Source: Lophius americanus
Taxonomy: Eukaryota > Chordata > Actinopteri > Lophiiformes > Lophiidae
Assembly (NCBI GenBank): GCA_037951165.1
Contig: JBBDHG010000184.1
Location: 526,501 to 590,500 of the forward strand
Direction of reading: 5' to 3'
Length of the DNA: 64,000 bases
Below are positions 19,434 through 32,100 of the stretch, piece by piece. A model generated the notes under the pieces. It did no database searches. It was not told the origin of the DNA and worked only from the letters and a program-made list of their open reading frames with translations. Position numbers and translations under genes: made by a program. Positions within the stretch are counted from its first letter, which is position 1. Each line of letters opens with the position of its first letter.

Positions 19434-22400
19434 TTATTTGTCCTTCTTGGATTCAGACTCCTGGCCTTCGTCTCCTTGCAACTCCTGCTCCTCCTCCTCC
19501 TCCTCGGGGACCGGGGGGAACTGCGACTGGCCGACCTTGTCCCCTTTGGTCTTGTTGAGCTTCTTGGACTTCTGGTAGAGTTCGTTCAGGTTGAACTCCC
19601 GGATGATGTTCTCCTGGAGGTGAAGGACAGATGGAGATATGAGACTTTCACACAACAGCAACCCAACCGGTCCTGGCCGTAGGCCGTCCACCCCGAGTCT
19701 TGGTTCTGCTCCAGGTTTCTCCCTGTTAAAAGGCAGATTGGTCTCGCCATTGTCGCTAAGCGCTGCTCATGGAGCGATGGAACCAAACAGGAACTCTTTG
19801 GAGTCTTTAGATGGGAGGCGTCCCCGGCCCAGATGAGACATACGCCCACCGATCGGACCCCCCACACCCGTCTGTCAGAACTGAAGAAGCCTCTTGGATG
19901 AGAGGAGAAACTTCTTCAAGTCCAGTTGCCTCAAACTCAACCTAGGAGGGTTTCATGTCCCGCAAACAAAACAAACAGTCACAAATCTGAGACGCTCCGT
20001 CCCCACTGACCTCAGTGAAGCTCCAGGACACGGCTCTACCCTTCTTGTCCACCTGGGGGCGCCGCATCACCTCCTTCCCACCCTGGAACAGCACCAGGGA
20101 GGGGAGCTGTTTGGACAGAGGGGAGGCGGACACCTTGTACCTGCAGAACCCCAAATGAAGCACATGTTCAGTTTGAGTTAGTCAAAACCCAAAACCAACC
20201 CAAGACACAAGTAGTCCTCCTGTCTCACCAGAGACAGTTTATCTTTTCTCTGCCACGATGTCATCCACATCAATTTATGGGATGCCTGGATATTTTTGTC
20301 ATTTCAACCACAGATCCAGTACCAATCAATACCTCAGCGTGAAGTCAGAATTTGTCCTCAGAGCATGTTGAGGACAAAAATGTCCCAATCTTAGTCTGTC
20401 AGTCTTGTATTGAGACTCCCGGATCTAGATTCTACTGTGCAGGAGTTTAAAGTGTGGACACGCCGTAACCAGGTTTTAAAAAGGTCAAAAGACCCGAGAA
20501 AAAAACCACAAATGAATATTTGATGGTTCTCGAGAACAAAAGGGGACGTTTCTTACTTCTTAGAAACCTCTCCGTAACGTCCGATGTCCACTTTGCCAAA
20601 CTTGAGGCCGGCGCAGTTATACCTGAAACGGAGAGGAAATGAAGACGCGGTTGCCGACGTCACTACTAGCGTACTTCTACTCAGCGGTCGGAGCCGACGG
20701 AGACGTACTTGAGGGAGAGATCGGCGTAGACCGAAGCGAAGGACTGGCACTCCGGGGACCAGTTGGCGAAGTACTCCACGATCCACGTCACCCGGGTGTC
20801 TCTCTCCAGCTCATCCTGGACGCACACACACAATTCAGGGTTGAGGAGAAACAAACACAGAACCTCGCCGCCACCCAACCGCCAGCCTTTCTACTCACAT
20901 CGATGGTTTTGTCGCTGAAGTATTTGATGTACTCCGGTCCCATGTAGAGCGGAGGCTTACAGGTCATCAGGAACACTGCAGGACACAAAGACCCCCGCAG
21001 GAGGATTTACAGGGGGAGTCCTGACATGGGGGGACCTAATTATTGAGCGTATCCTCCAGAAACAGGAAGCTGGCTCATGGTCTCACCAGAAGCCCACTAT
21101 GCCGAGCATCTTACCGGCATTGGTTGCCATAGTAACTTTAGGTCACTTACTCAGAGATGGTTCTGTGAGTAGCATTAGTGAGTGCCTCACGTCGGCGTGA
21201 CCTCATCAGAAGCTCTTCTCACATTACGCCAATCAGGATTGGCTAGAATCAGGCACGTCAGTCTTAAGGAGGGTTTGGTGCTCAGGTGAACACGAATTCT
21301 GGGAGGGACTCACCTATGCAGAGGGTGAGGTAGAGCAGCCCCATCCTGATGTCCAGTCTGAAGAACAGGATGACGTTGGCCACTTTGCTGAACAGGATGA
21401 TGTTGCCCACATGCTGCTCCACCGTTACTGAGGCGAGAGGAAACCGCGTTTAAATGACGGGAAAACAAATACATTAAACTTCATGATGATGATGATGATG
21501 GTGGTGTGATTTCCCAGGGATGAAGAAAAAATAGAAATGGATGATTTTCTACTCACTGGCTCGTCTGTTCTTCATCATGACGATGGCGCTGAGGAACATC
21601 AGGACCTCCACCTCCCTCTGACAACACAAACATGACAACTCTTCATCACAGCCAGCCACAGAGGCACTAGAGCCACGCCATGACATCACAGAGGCACTAG
21701 AGCCACGTCATGACGTCAAAGGGGCACTAGAGCCACGTCATGACATCACAGAGGCACTAGAGCCACGTCATGACATCACAGAGGCACTAGAGCCACGTCA
21801 TGACGTCAAAGGGGCACTAGAGCCACGTCATGACATCACAGAGGCACTAGAGCCACGTCATGACATCACAGGGGCACTAGAGCCACGCCATGACATCACA
21901 GAGGCACTAGAGCCAAGCCATGACATCACAGAGGCCCTAGAGCCACGCCATGACATCACAGAGGCACTAGAGCCACGCCATGACATCACAGAGGCACTAG
22001 AGCCACGCCATGACATCACAGAGGCACTAGAGCCACGTCATGACGTCACAGAGGCACTAGAGCCACGCCATGACATCACAGAGGCACTAGAGCCACGTCA
22101 TGACGTCACAGAGGCACTAGAGCCACGCCATGACATCACAGAGGCACTAGAGCCACGTCATGACATCACAGAGGCACTAGAGCCACGTCATGACGTCACA
22201 GAGGCACTAGAGCCACGCCATGACATCACAGAGGCACTAGAGCCACGTCATGACGTCACAGAGGCACTAGAGCCACGCCATGACATCACAGAGGCACTAG
22301 AGGCTGGATTAAGTGTAATTCTCTAATAGATTGACTGAAATGTTAAAATAACCTGATGTTTAATAAAAATGTCCACTCTTCTCATCGACTGAAACCAAAT

Positions 22401-22999
22401 GACTCGGCTAAGTATATTTGGCCTTCACTAATAAAACACGTTCTTTTTTTAAAAAATCTATTCGTCCCAAGACGATATTAAAAATAGCTGAAAAATTTAG
22501 CATGATCCAAGACTAGCTCATTTATTATTATTTTATCAAAATGAAGACTAATCTTCATCATCTACATAAGCTGAATATAATATAAGGGCGTAAATAATCG
22601 TTCTAAGTTAAAAATCGAGTTCTGTGACGAAAAAATCTTTGCCAACGAGTAAAAAAACTAAAAATTGACAGATTTTTGAACGTAGTTTGGCCTAACAGTT
22701 CTAGGTGCGGATCAACGTCACCCTCTCCATCGTTACCATTTACCGGCCAGATCATGACGTCACATTTATAGTCTCTTAAAGCATTAGTTTTTTCGTTTTT
22801 TCGTACGAACCCAGTCGAAGTCGCAGGAGTTGCCGTCTTCTCTCTGCGAGGCCAGATTGTCGCAGAGGCCGGGCGTCTTCCGAACAGCTAGAAAGGCTAT
22901 GGACATGAAGATAGATGCTACATAGTAAGGCTTCAGCAGCCATTTATACACCTGCGGCAGGTGATAGAGGAAAGCTAATAACGGTGTTAATAGAGCCAT
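19434..22999 (-). CDS. tmx2: tmx2, thioredoxin-related transmembrane protein 2 (8 exons)
   Basis: Tmx2 is an ER membrane protein of the PDI family, enriched at mitochondria-associated membranes and involved in ER redox and calcium control. Exons on the minus strand: 22999-22811, 21617-21557, 21427-21314, 20975-20899, 20815-20709, 20622-20557, 20140-20011 and 19613-19434. All phases match, giving 307 residues (the human protein is 296). The N-terminus is hydrophobic (MALLTPLLAFLYHLPQVYKW), followed by membrane segments (LMFLSAIVMM; MGLLYLTLCIVFLMTCKPP). The thioredoxin-like domain contains WIVEYFANWSPECQSF, LKFGKVDIGRY and FQGGKEVMRRPQ. The active-site tetrapeptide is SPEC (the human protein has SNDC), a single-cysteine form. 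The tail is acidic and ends in KKDK, a KKxx ER-retrieval signal. One intron carries a 30-bp minisatellite. Confidence 0.97.
21661..22302. repeat. 30-bp minisatellite in tmx2 intron 1, 21 copies plus a partial
   Basis: Exact 30-base period; the unit begins gaggcactagagccacg, then tcatgacatcaca or the variant tcatgacgtcaca. Copies with the variant contain a complete TGACGTCA CRE/ATF palindrome. The array ends in gaggcactagagg at 22,291-22,303. Sequence from 22,310 to 22,790 is single-copy-like, AT-rich and non-coding. Confidence 0.97.
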
Positions 23000-23170
23000 G
23001 TTCTGTCCGACTGCCTTACTGCCGATAAAAGAGGGGAATAAACCTAAAAACGACCGAGGTAACGGTGATGGAGCGGTTAGTTTAGCCTTAGCTTGGCACC
23101 GACTCGGTGTTTACCGGAGTGAGAGCAGTCAATTTCCGGTTGCGGTGTTATAGTAAAAGCGATAACCAAT
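23000..23170 (-). promoter_or_regulatory. Probable tmx2 5' UTR and promoter
   Basis: Sequence just upstream of the tmx2 start, with several CpGs and a ttccggt ETS-like element near 23,132. This is inferred from position. From about 23,170 to 23,980 the sequence is AT-rich and I see no feature. Confidence 0.4.
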
Positions 23171-23989
23171 CACAATCATGCCTCGAGTGATCTCCAGGTA
23201 TATTTTAATGTATTTTTATAACATATTTGAACTAAATAAGCGGCTGTTTTATAATATGATATGTTTGCGTGTTATTTACGGCTGTATTTCTGAAGTACAT
23301 TTAAATACGTGCTCTTAATATGAAGGGAGTATACTCGACGTCATGTATCCGTCGTTGTGCGGCATGATAGCAGTCCATATCTGGTTAAAGTCTTAAAATA
23401 AAAGCATTAAGAAATACAACATCGCGGACAGGGTTGTCATTAAGTGTGTTTTATTGCAATCATATATTTTCTTAAACTTAAATAGATAAACATTAATGTG
23501 CTTTGGTATGTTTTCATGGAGATTACGAAGCAATTCAACACTCATATTAACAGACATGCTCTTATATTGAAGGTCAAAGGCTTCCTTTCTGATTTAGCTC
23601 ATGTAAGCTTTGTTCAGCGATATTTGAAAGAAATCAAGTTTTAAAGGGGCGGATAGAGATGCAGAGGTCAAGCAGGACGAATACATTACAGAAAGCGCTG
23701 ATTGGTCAGTACAGAGAACAGGTGGCAGAGGACGCTGCTGATTGGTTTATTGCAACATAATAAAGTCGCCCCTCTGGACAAGTCCTTACAATACTATCCC
23801 TATTGTATATTACATTTATCGGCAAAATATGCTATTCATCAGCTGTTTGTAAATCACACATGAAGCGTTTAAATAATTCAATACAACAAATAGACTGTTG
23901 GTTTTCTCATCTTGACGGCTAGCCAATGGGGTTGCTTGAAAAGTTAATGCCCGGAGGACCAGTACCGACTCCGTCCCCCTACACCGGAT

Positions 23990-24170
23990 GATTGACAATA
24001 ATGACTTCAGGGTCTCTGTTCAGCCCACTGAGCCTCCAGCTCCATCCTCGAAGGAACATCAAAGGGATCAAAGGACTAAAAAAAGCATCAATAACGGAGT
24101 TTCACGCAGACGCCTCGCCACATAGTGACGTCACTGCGCCAAATGGTTCATGCCTACAATATTATTTTTT
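23990..24170 (+). repeat. Dispersed repeat B, copy 1
   Basis: Contains gtctctgttcagcccactga, then cctccagctcca, then ggaacatcaaagggatcaaa, gcatcaataacgga and a tagtgacgtcactgcgccaa end. The same series occurs at 59,815-59,975, and part of it inverted at 56,690-56,750, so this is an interspersed element of unknown class. Confidence 0.65.
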
Positions 24171-24199
24171 ATTTTATTTCAGTTTTTAATGCTACAAAA

Positions 24200-24460
24200 C
24201 ACGTAACGTCACCAAAACCTACCTGTATGTAAAATGTCATGCGAGTCTGTTAGTTTTTTTTTTATTAAACTTGGTCACAAACAAACAAACAAACCAACAA
24301 AAACACCAGCAGGCAAAAATAACTGGGGCGGGAACAGAACCTCCTTCCGGGAGGTTTACAGACCACTGACAGCCCCTCCAGTCACCTCCGCCAAGGCAGC
24401 TCAATACCCCCATTATCACAGCATGGGTCATGGGTCAAAGGTCATTCGTGATACTCTGGT
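24200..24460. mobile_element. Possible fish DNA-transposon remnant with CAAA-repeat and GGAGGT box
   Basis: A cacaaacaaacaaacaaacc run followed by aacctccttccgggaggttt. A similar module (cacgtaatgtaaccaaaatg, then aaacctccttcc and an (AAAC)n run) lies at 57,680-57,880. This looks like an interspersed fish element; the class is uncertain. From 24,470 to 25,960 nothing coding is seen, apart from short AT runs (about 25,022-25,060) and a GC-rich patch with ccggaagt near 25,340. Confidence 0.4.
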
Positions 24461-25962
24461 CTGATAGATAATTAGATAAATAGGTTATTGATCTCAGTAT
24501 TAATGTGGATGAAGACGGTGAAATCCTCAGATTCCCGCCAAACCGTCTTTCACAAAGCGACGAGACTCCTCCCATCTTTTCTTTGAATGATTGAACTCTT
24601 TCAAAGACAATCAGGACACGGTCACCTGCTACCCATAATCCCCTTCACTCATTGAACGGTGCAGTCAGGTGTTTGGGAACGTTCCTCATCTTTCCCCGTC
24701 TGATGTTCCTCCTTTCTCAACTTTCTGAGTTGAACTGTTGGCAAAACATGTATTGTTATGGTTCCGTTTTCTATTTTGAAGGTTTATTTCTATAGACTTC
24801 CTCCTTTCATCGGATCCTTGTTTTCCACCTGTTTCTTTTTTTCACCTTCTCCTCTTGTGGTCTGTCTTCTGATAGCGCCTGTTAGTGCCTGATAGCGCCT
24901 GTTAGCTTGTGTTCCCTGAATCCATACAAATTGGGTCTATTATTCCTGCAGATGAAAACCAAAACATGATGTCATCACCACAGCTGCTAATCAAAACGAT
25001 ATTTAATCATTCTCCTAAATATATATCCATATATATATATATATATATGTGAATATATATTTAATCGTATTGTTTTTTATTCTCTTATTGCCCCTGAAAT
25101 GACGCTGAGACATCAAATATTAATGATTTATTTTAAGAAAATAAAGTCTATTAATAATATTGTAATGTATTTATAAGAGTACGTTTATTTCATTATGTTA
25201 AAATGAATTAACATGGGAACATAATATAACACGTGTATTATTTGTTTTATTATTAATAGACTTTATTTTGACGACTATTTTGACTTTAAAAGAACGCTTC
25301 CTGTAGTCTCCTGCGGAGTTCCTGCATCACTTCCGCCAGCATAACCGGAAGTCAGTAGACAGCAGGAGGAAGGATAGAGATCGAAGTTTTTTTAAATTTT
25401 TAAATTTAAATTTTAGAATTAAGTAAATATATATATATATATATTGTGTATTTGCATTGTATCGTTTACTGTTAGTTGTTATAAATTCATACATTTGTCC
25501 TTATTTATTTAAACATCAAAATATGCGCGTCGTCGTCGGCGCTCCAGTTCCGGTTCAGCAACCGCTCTGGGACAAGCGTTAAGGGTTGGGTCTTCTACTG
25601 ATGGATCCAGAAACCTGGTCCCAGATCAGTTTCAGGGCCTCAGTCAGCTCCTGGTGGCCTGAACATGGGCCAAGTGTCAAACCAGACTTAATGAGAGAAA
25701 ACAAACAGGAAGTTAAATTTGTGTGAGAAATGAAAGAGTTAAATCAAAGGGTCGCTGTAATGACGTCAAATGGAAATCAGCCTCAAAGTAGCGTTTATGT
25801 CACAGAATGTCAAAGTAGACAGGAATATATTGAAGACCATTAAGGACATAATATTCTTTTTTTTGACTTCAAAGTCACAATTCTAAGATTTTTAAGTTTA
25901 AAGTCATGATTTAGAAAAATAAATGCACATCTAGTCTTTCTCGAGAATTAAAGTATGTTTGG

Positions 25963-26540
25963 CAGTGGCGGAGGAAGAATTTAAGAACCTTTGCTTGAGA
26001 ATAAGAACAAATAGCAGAAGAAGAAACTACTCCCTTGCAAGTAATAAGCCTGCATTTTAAATTATACTCCAGTAAAAGTAAGTAAGTTATTTATCAGCAA
26101 AATATACTGTAAAGTAATTGTCCTGTCTGTGTTGGGAAATTATCCCTCTCGGCGTTTTCCTCTCACGTAATCTGTCTCAATCTATGATCTGTCAATCATA
26201 TCTTTATAGCATCATTTATCCTGCAAGAATAAAAATCCAAAATATCTGATTTTGTTTTTTTTTGTCACCAGACCAAAGATTTTTTCTCGAGTCGTTTTTA
26301 TCAGATAGATGAATAATTAATCGACTCTAATGGGAAATTTAGGAGCACAAGAAACTCTTGTTAAACTCTTAGTGTATCATAAACATTCAAAAATCAACAC
26401 AATACAGATGGTTTTCATTGGGTAGTAAATGTATAAAATATTGTAATCCTAGTGTAACTCACAACTAAATGGAAATAATAATAGTGAAATAAATGTAGAA
26501 TAATGGAATAAATGTACTTAGTTGTACTTGGCTTTAATGA
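25963..26540. mobile_element. Non-autonomous DNA transposon remnant (agtaaaagta type)
   Basis: Starts agtggcggaggaagaattta and has internal ttgcaagtaataagcctgca and ccagtaaaagtaagtaagtt, with an aataaatgtacttagttgta end. This order matches the widespread teleost MITE family that begins GTGGAGGAAG and contains AAGTAAAAGTA tracts. The copy is diverged and its right terminus is blurred. Confidence 0.55.
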
Positions 26541-26839
26541 AATGTCTTCTGAGCGATTCTCCTCTCGGCAAATAATTTGTTTTTAAGGATCTAATATTAT
26601 TTATTATTTTTATTTATTTATTATTATTATTTATTTTATTAGAGTAAAGTAGGATTTGTGCAGAATTGGAATTTCTCAAACAGACGTTTAGAAAACGTAC
26701 TCCCTGCAGTATCCCCCAAAAAAACCTTTAGAGGCGCTCGCGTTTTGAAAAGCTTTTATTTTGAAATTGCCAACAGGAAGTGGTCCCTCTATTGTCCGTT
26801 TGGCTTTATTTTGGTAGTTGTCCCAATAAGCGGCTCAAT

Positions 26840-27000
26840 AAACAGGGAATCCAGACGGGATTACCGGCAGCAGACTCGGCCGAACCGCACGGAAACATTT
26901 CTGACTCCGGTTCACCTCCAGCCGTCGGACCGACTCGACGACTCCCTCCAGGCCGACGTTAGGAGAGATGTAAGCCGCCCGCTCCGCTCATCATCCCCGC
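26840..27000 (+). promoter_or_regulatory. CpG-rich stretch, candidate tesk1 promoter / non-coding exon 1
   Basis: A GC- and CpG-rich island in AT-rich surroundings, ending in a good donor (gagagat then gtaagc at 26,970). It lies about 2.2 kb upstream of the first tesk1 coding exon. The assignment is inference; a 5' RNA end would settle it. Confidence 0.35.
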
Positions 27001-27691
27001 TGTCATTGACAGATCCTGGAGCGCCTGGTTCTCATTGGCCTAGAGGCATCTGGATAGATCGCACCCTTTTAATTCATATTATTACTATTATAAAGATTAT
27101 TCAGCCGGGGGTTATTTATTATTGTAAAAACAAATAAAATAAGAAATTAAAAATGTATTCTAAAGGAGGCCTGAAATTATTAAGCAGGAGTATTTTTATT
27201 TTTCAGGAGGCCCGAGGATGAAATCCTTTAGATACACGGGTTTATTTGACAAAACTACTAATAATCGTCTGTTTGAAATCCAATAGAATCGCACTAGAAC
27301 CGTTTAAATAGCTCAATGCGTGAGAAATGTGTTTTTATACAAATATTATAATTTAGTATTTATATATCTTTATTCCATTACTCCATTAATTGCTTTTCAT
27401 TATTACTGTTCTTTTCCCCTGCTTTTCTCACACTGTAAGCCTGGATACAGGTTGTGGCTTTTGCATATTGTTTTTTCTTAATGCGATGTATTGTGGCTTT
27501 TGCAAATCGTTTTTCTTTATGCCATGTTTGGTGGTTTTTGTGTCATGTGTTGTAATGGTTGGTTTTAGTGCGTCTGCCGCCGTCGTTCAGTAAATTTTAA
27601 CTGAATAGTTGATTAGATTACTAATCACTGTAATAACCACTGTAACCCACTGACCTCGACACGATCCCTCCGTTCTACCCGGTCATACTGC

Positions 27692-28022
27692 CTCCTCCTT
27701 CCCCGGACTAAACTCAGCACCATGGGAGATCGGGCCTTCTGTTCTGCTGCCCCTCGTCTGTGGAATGCCCTCCCTGACCATCTGAGGGCTCCACAGACGA
27801 CTGACACATTTAAAAAAGGACTTAAAACTTTCCTTTTTAGCAGAACCTATAACTGTAATTAACATTAATGCTTTTGGTCACGTTTTTGTATAGTTATTAT
27901 TATTATTTATTTATTTATTTTTTATTGATGCTTTTATCTGCTTTTGCCTTGTAGCACTTTGAGATTTGATCCAAATGTAAAGTGCATTATAAATTAAATG
28001 TATTATTATTATTATTATTATT
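27692..28022 (+). mobile_element. L2-type LINE 3' end, copy 1
   Basis: Encodes the end of a reverse-transcriptase-type protein (LWNALPDHLRAPQTTDTFKK, then GLKTFLF). The non-coding tail follows: tagcactttgagatttgatc, aaatgtaaagtgcattataa and a (TTA)n end, all typical of L2-clade LINEs in fish. It is 5'-truncated. A second copy lies at 45,551-45,870 and a tail fragment, inverted, at 50,668-50,760. Confidence 0.8.
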
Positions 28023-28029
28023 AGATATG

Positions 28030-29190
28030 AGATCCGGGCTGAAAAGTTGAGCGATTTCTCATCATGTGTTTTTTTTCTCTTTCATCTTGTCTCACCTTCT
28101 ATTGTTAAATTCCATTAGCTGCGTCTAAAGGGCCTCGGAGATGGCAGGAAGTTTCTGAGTGGTTCTGCGTGAATCGGTACTGACTGAGTGAGACGCTGCT
28201 CCTCCTGACGACTGGAGTCTGTAAATGATTTAACTCCCTGAGGAGGATCCCTGCAGCAGGTCGGGCCCGAAGAACCGCCTCCAGTTCTTCCACAACGGTG
28301 CCAGTTCTCTTACAGCAGAACCATTTTTACGCCCATTTATTACCGGGTTTTACGGGAAAAATGGATTTTTCCAGTAAATCAAAAAATGTTCAATCAATTT
28401 TACTTTATTTATTTTGCTTTTATTTTTGAAATTGAACGTTTCCTTTTTTTGTCACTTTACTTTCCTTAATCTCCTTGGTAATTGTTTTTTTTGTGACAAA
28501 TTTCATCATTTTTGAATTGATTGCAAACACAAGTCCATGAAATGGAACCTTAGATATTCAGAGAAATACGAAATTTAAAGTAACTTGGAAGAAAAAGATG
28601 AAACAAAATAAATAAACGAAAAAGAAAAGAGAAAAAAAAGAAGAAAAAAACCAAAAACGACCCCAGAACAATTCCCGCCTTTGGCATTTATTGACTCTTA
28701 CTCTCTAATTTTATCGCATATCTAACTTCCTGTCTTAAATCATCTGCTCTACTTTTCAAGTAGCCGTTTGTCGTTTTTTTCCTTAAAACTCTCGATAACG
28801 ATTTCCTAATTCTTCCACAGTGACCCGTTAAACGTCGACCCACTCCGATCCCTCCTGGTACCAAACTGATACGACCTCCAACGTCTCCAAAATGGCAGAA
28901 TGACGAAGGGAAGCGAGCGTCCCGGCGTAGAGGTGCGCGGCGTGGCGACATTCAGGGACTGCGGGAACTCTTGAACATGGGTCCCATCGAAGGAGAACTC
29001 TAGCTTCAACGGTGTTGATCGGACCGGATCAAAAGCTTTAGGTCCAAAAGCCGCAGGAGGCATTTCAGCCAGTCCGACACCACAATGGTGAGAACCACCA
29101 TCGACCCGTGTCTCAGGACGTTTGTGGTCTGACAGATAGTTTGGTACCCCCTGTGGGAGAGCACACAGCATCTGGAGCGTGGTGGTCCAA
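28030..29190. other. Upstream tesk1 region, no supported gene
   Basis: AT-rich with A/T runs to about 28,690, then more GC-rich sequence leading to the first tesk1 coding exon. Minus-strand open frames between 28,690 and 29,300 have no family resemblance. Confidence 0.5.
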
Positions 29191-29197
29191 CAACACC

Positions 29198-32100
29198 ATG
29201 GACTACCACGCCGAGTGCTGCTTCTGCGACCCCGAGGAGGGCGGCCCAGATGAACCGCCGCTCCACAATATCCACGCAGCCAACCGGATACGCCCATCCT
29301 CCTACCGGGCCCTGAGGAGCGCCGTGTCGAGTCTGGCCCGCATCGATGACTTCTTCTGTGAGAAGATAGGCTCGGGTTTCTTCTCAGAGGTCTTCAAGGT
29401 ATGTGACGCCATCTTCTGATTCAAGTACAAGAGGTGAGCCTCTGTGGATGTTTACCGTTCTTCAGAACCGCGGTAGTTATCACCGCCATGGAACACGGAA
29501 TTATCACTGCCAAAGAGTTTGTGTTCCTACTCTGACTTGGACAGTTGTTTGGTCAATCGGTTGGTTGGTCAGTTGGTTGTTGGTCAGTAGGTTAAGTAGT
29601 TGGTAGGTTGGTTGGCTGGCTGGATACTTTGTTGGATAGGTAGTTAATCAGTAAGTTGGGTAATTGGTTGGTTGGTTGAGTAGTTGGTTGGCTGGATAGT
29701 TGGTTGGTCAGGAGGTTTGGTAGTTGGTTGCTCAGTATTTTGGTCAGGAGGTTTGGTCGTTGGATAGTTGGTTGAGTAGTTAGTTGGTCAATAAGTTGAT
29801 GAGTTTGTTGGTTGGTTGCATAGTTGGTTGGTCAGTAAGTTGGATAGTTGGTTGGTCAAAATTGGTCACTGGAACCGACTTGCTAGAAAAACGGAGTACG
29901 GTTCTCAACGTTTATTTACATTCTAATTTCATACACTTCATTTTCCGTGATGGTGTTCGTGGGAGTATTTGGGGGTTTTATTTGAGAAGGGACGGGGGTC
30001 CCCCTGTCTCTGTCTATCTGCTGCTGGACGAGGCTTCAGTAACGGCAAGTTGGATTTGTGCAGATCGGGAGGAGCGATAGGAAATCCAGAAAGCCTATTA
30101 GTGCTTGGCTATTAATACATCCAGACACACGCACAAAAGTCCAGACGCTGCAGGAGGAATGACCCATTCAGTCACACCTGTCCGCTGACCGACTGTACCT
30201 TCAAACGTTAGAGGACCGGTCGGTCCGCCAGTGCCATTGTCAGACACCCGTAGGTGCGAGCACAAACTGTGATCAACTCTAACGGGGTTAGAACCCACCC
30301 CAAAGCTTTTGGAATCATGCGTTCCCTCGCTCTCACACTGTGGGTGGAGCGGTCCGCCGCTGATGGAGCTGGTCCAAACCTCCACAGGCTCATGTAGGGT
30401 TGAGAGGTCCACTCAACCACCTCCTCCACAGAGTCCAGAGGACCGTCCAGGACAGAGCTAGACCAGCCTCTTGAAACTTCTCCTGTCCCTCTCTGTACTT
30501 CCTCCAGCCCAGCAGATCACAGCGTAGAAGTTCGTTCTCCGACCAGTCCGGTTTGATGTTGAGGTGAAGTCGTCTCTATGAGTTCAAGGTCCAAATCCCG
30601 GATGTCCCCCAATGAAAGTCTATCACCAGCTGTCCCCAACCGGGTCAACAAAACCTACTGTCTGAGCTCCAGAACGTTCCCCTCTGATATGAAACAATGG
30701 CTGAATCATCGCAGAACTTCTGGAGGTGGCGGTGACCCGTTTTGTCCGAAGTGTACAGTTTGAAAAGAGAAGTGGAGAGTACTGTACTCTCTGGAGCTGG
30801 GATCTGATTCCCAGTTGTGGAAGACGGTTATAAGCAGCAGTTTGGTTTCATGCCTCGGAGGAGATGATCCGTCATTCTTTCGCAGAGAACCGTGGCCTCA
30901 GATTATGCGGGTTCTGACTCTCATATCAGCCGCTTGACACTCAGATGCAAACCGATCCAGAGGCTTCCAAATCCAGAGTACAACAGTCACTGAAAGCGGT
31001 TCTGACTAAAATCAGTAAATTGGAGCAACTAGATTGACCAGTCAGACATCAAATAGTTGCAGTTAGCAGTTCAAATCCAATGATTATGTAATTATTGGGG
31101 GTGACACACCAACTGGACCTCCCTCTGTGTGACTGACTCGGTAACTGAAAGCCTGCGGTTGTTTTCCAGGTGCAGCACCGGATCACGGGCCAGGTAATGG
31201 CTCTGAAAATGAACACGCTGGCTAGCAACAAAGCTAACATGCTACGAGAAGTGCAACTCATGAACAGACTTTGCCACCCCAACATACTCAGGTAGGTACT
31301 GATGGATCCAATGGCGCCGCAAAGAAATGTACCGTCTGTCAGTGCACTGGTCTTGGAAGACTACAACTCCCATGATCCCTTGCGTTGGTGTCATTTCCAA
31401 AGGGAGACCTCTTGTGGTAGAATTCAGTGCGTTGAAGACGTGGTTAGTTCAAGTACGGCATGTTTAATCCGGTTCTCTACCTCTCCTCAGGTTTCTCGGG
31501 GTTTGCGTGCATGAAGGTCAGCTCCACGCTCTGACTGAGGTAAACCCTCCTCTTCCTCGCTAGCATCAACTTCTTCAAGTGTATCATTTGTTTTTTTGCC
31601 ACTCTTGTTCCTCCTTATTTGACTGTCAGCAGTGGTTGACAAAGTCCAACTCCAGGGGAAGGTCAGAGCCGCTGTGAGGCTGCGGACGGGCCTGGTACTC
31701 CTGACATGACGTTCTTGATAAGCTCAGGACTCAGGTGTCCGTCGGGGTCCCGCCGTCTCTGATTGTCTTTCTTCTCCGTCTCTGCAGTACATCAACGGGG
31801 GAAACCTGGAGCAGCTGCTGGACAGCGACCTCTACCTGTCGTGGGCCGTCAGGGTCGGTCTGTCGCTGGACATCGCCCGCGGGCTGCAGTACCTTCACAG
31901 CAAAGGCGTATTCCACCGGGACCTCACCTCCAAGGTAGGACGTGAAGGACACGTCAAGGTCCGGTTCAGAACTCAACCCTTTGTCCGCTTTAGTCCAACG
32001 ACACAAAGGAGGTACGGTTAGGTTGCTCAGAAGCAGATCTCTGGATCTGACCTCCTGTCTGCTCCTTCTGTGCAGAACTGCCTGGTGCGTTGCGACAACA

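Noticed and set aside
26658..27137. 159-codon plus-strand frame over the CpG-rich stretch
   Set aside because: No family resemblance, and a good splice donor cuts it at 26,970; more likely promoter or 5' UTR.
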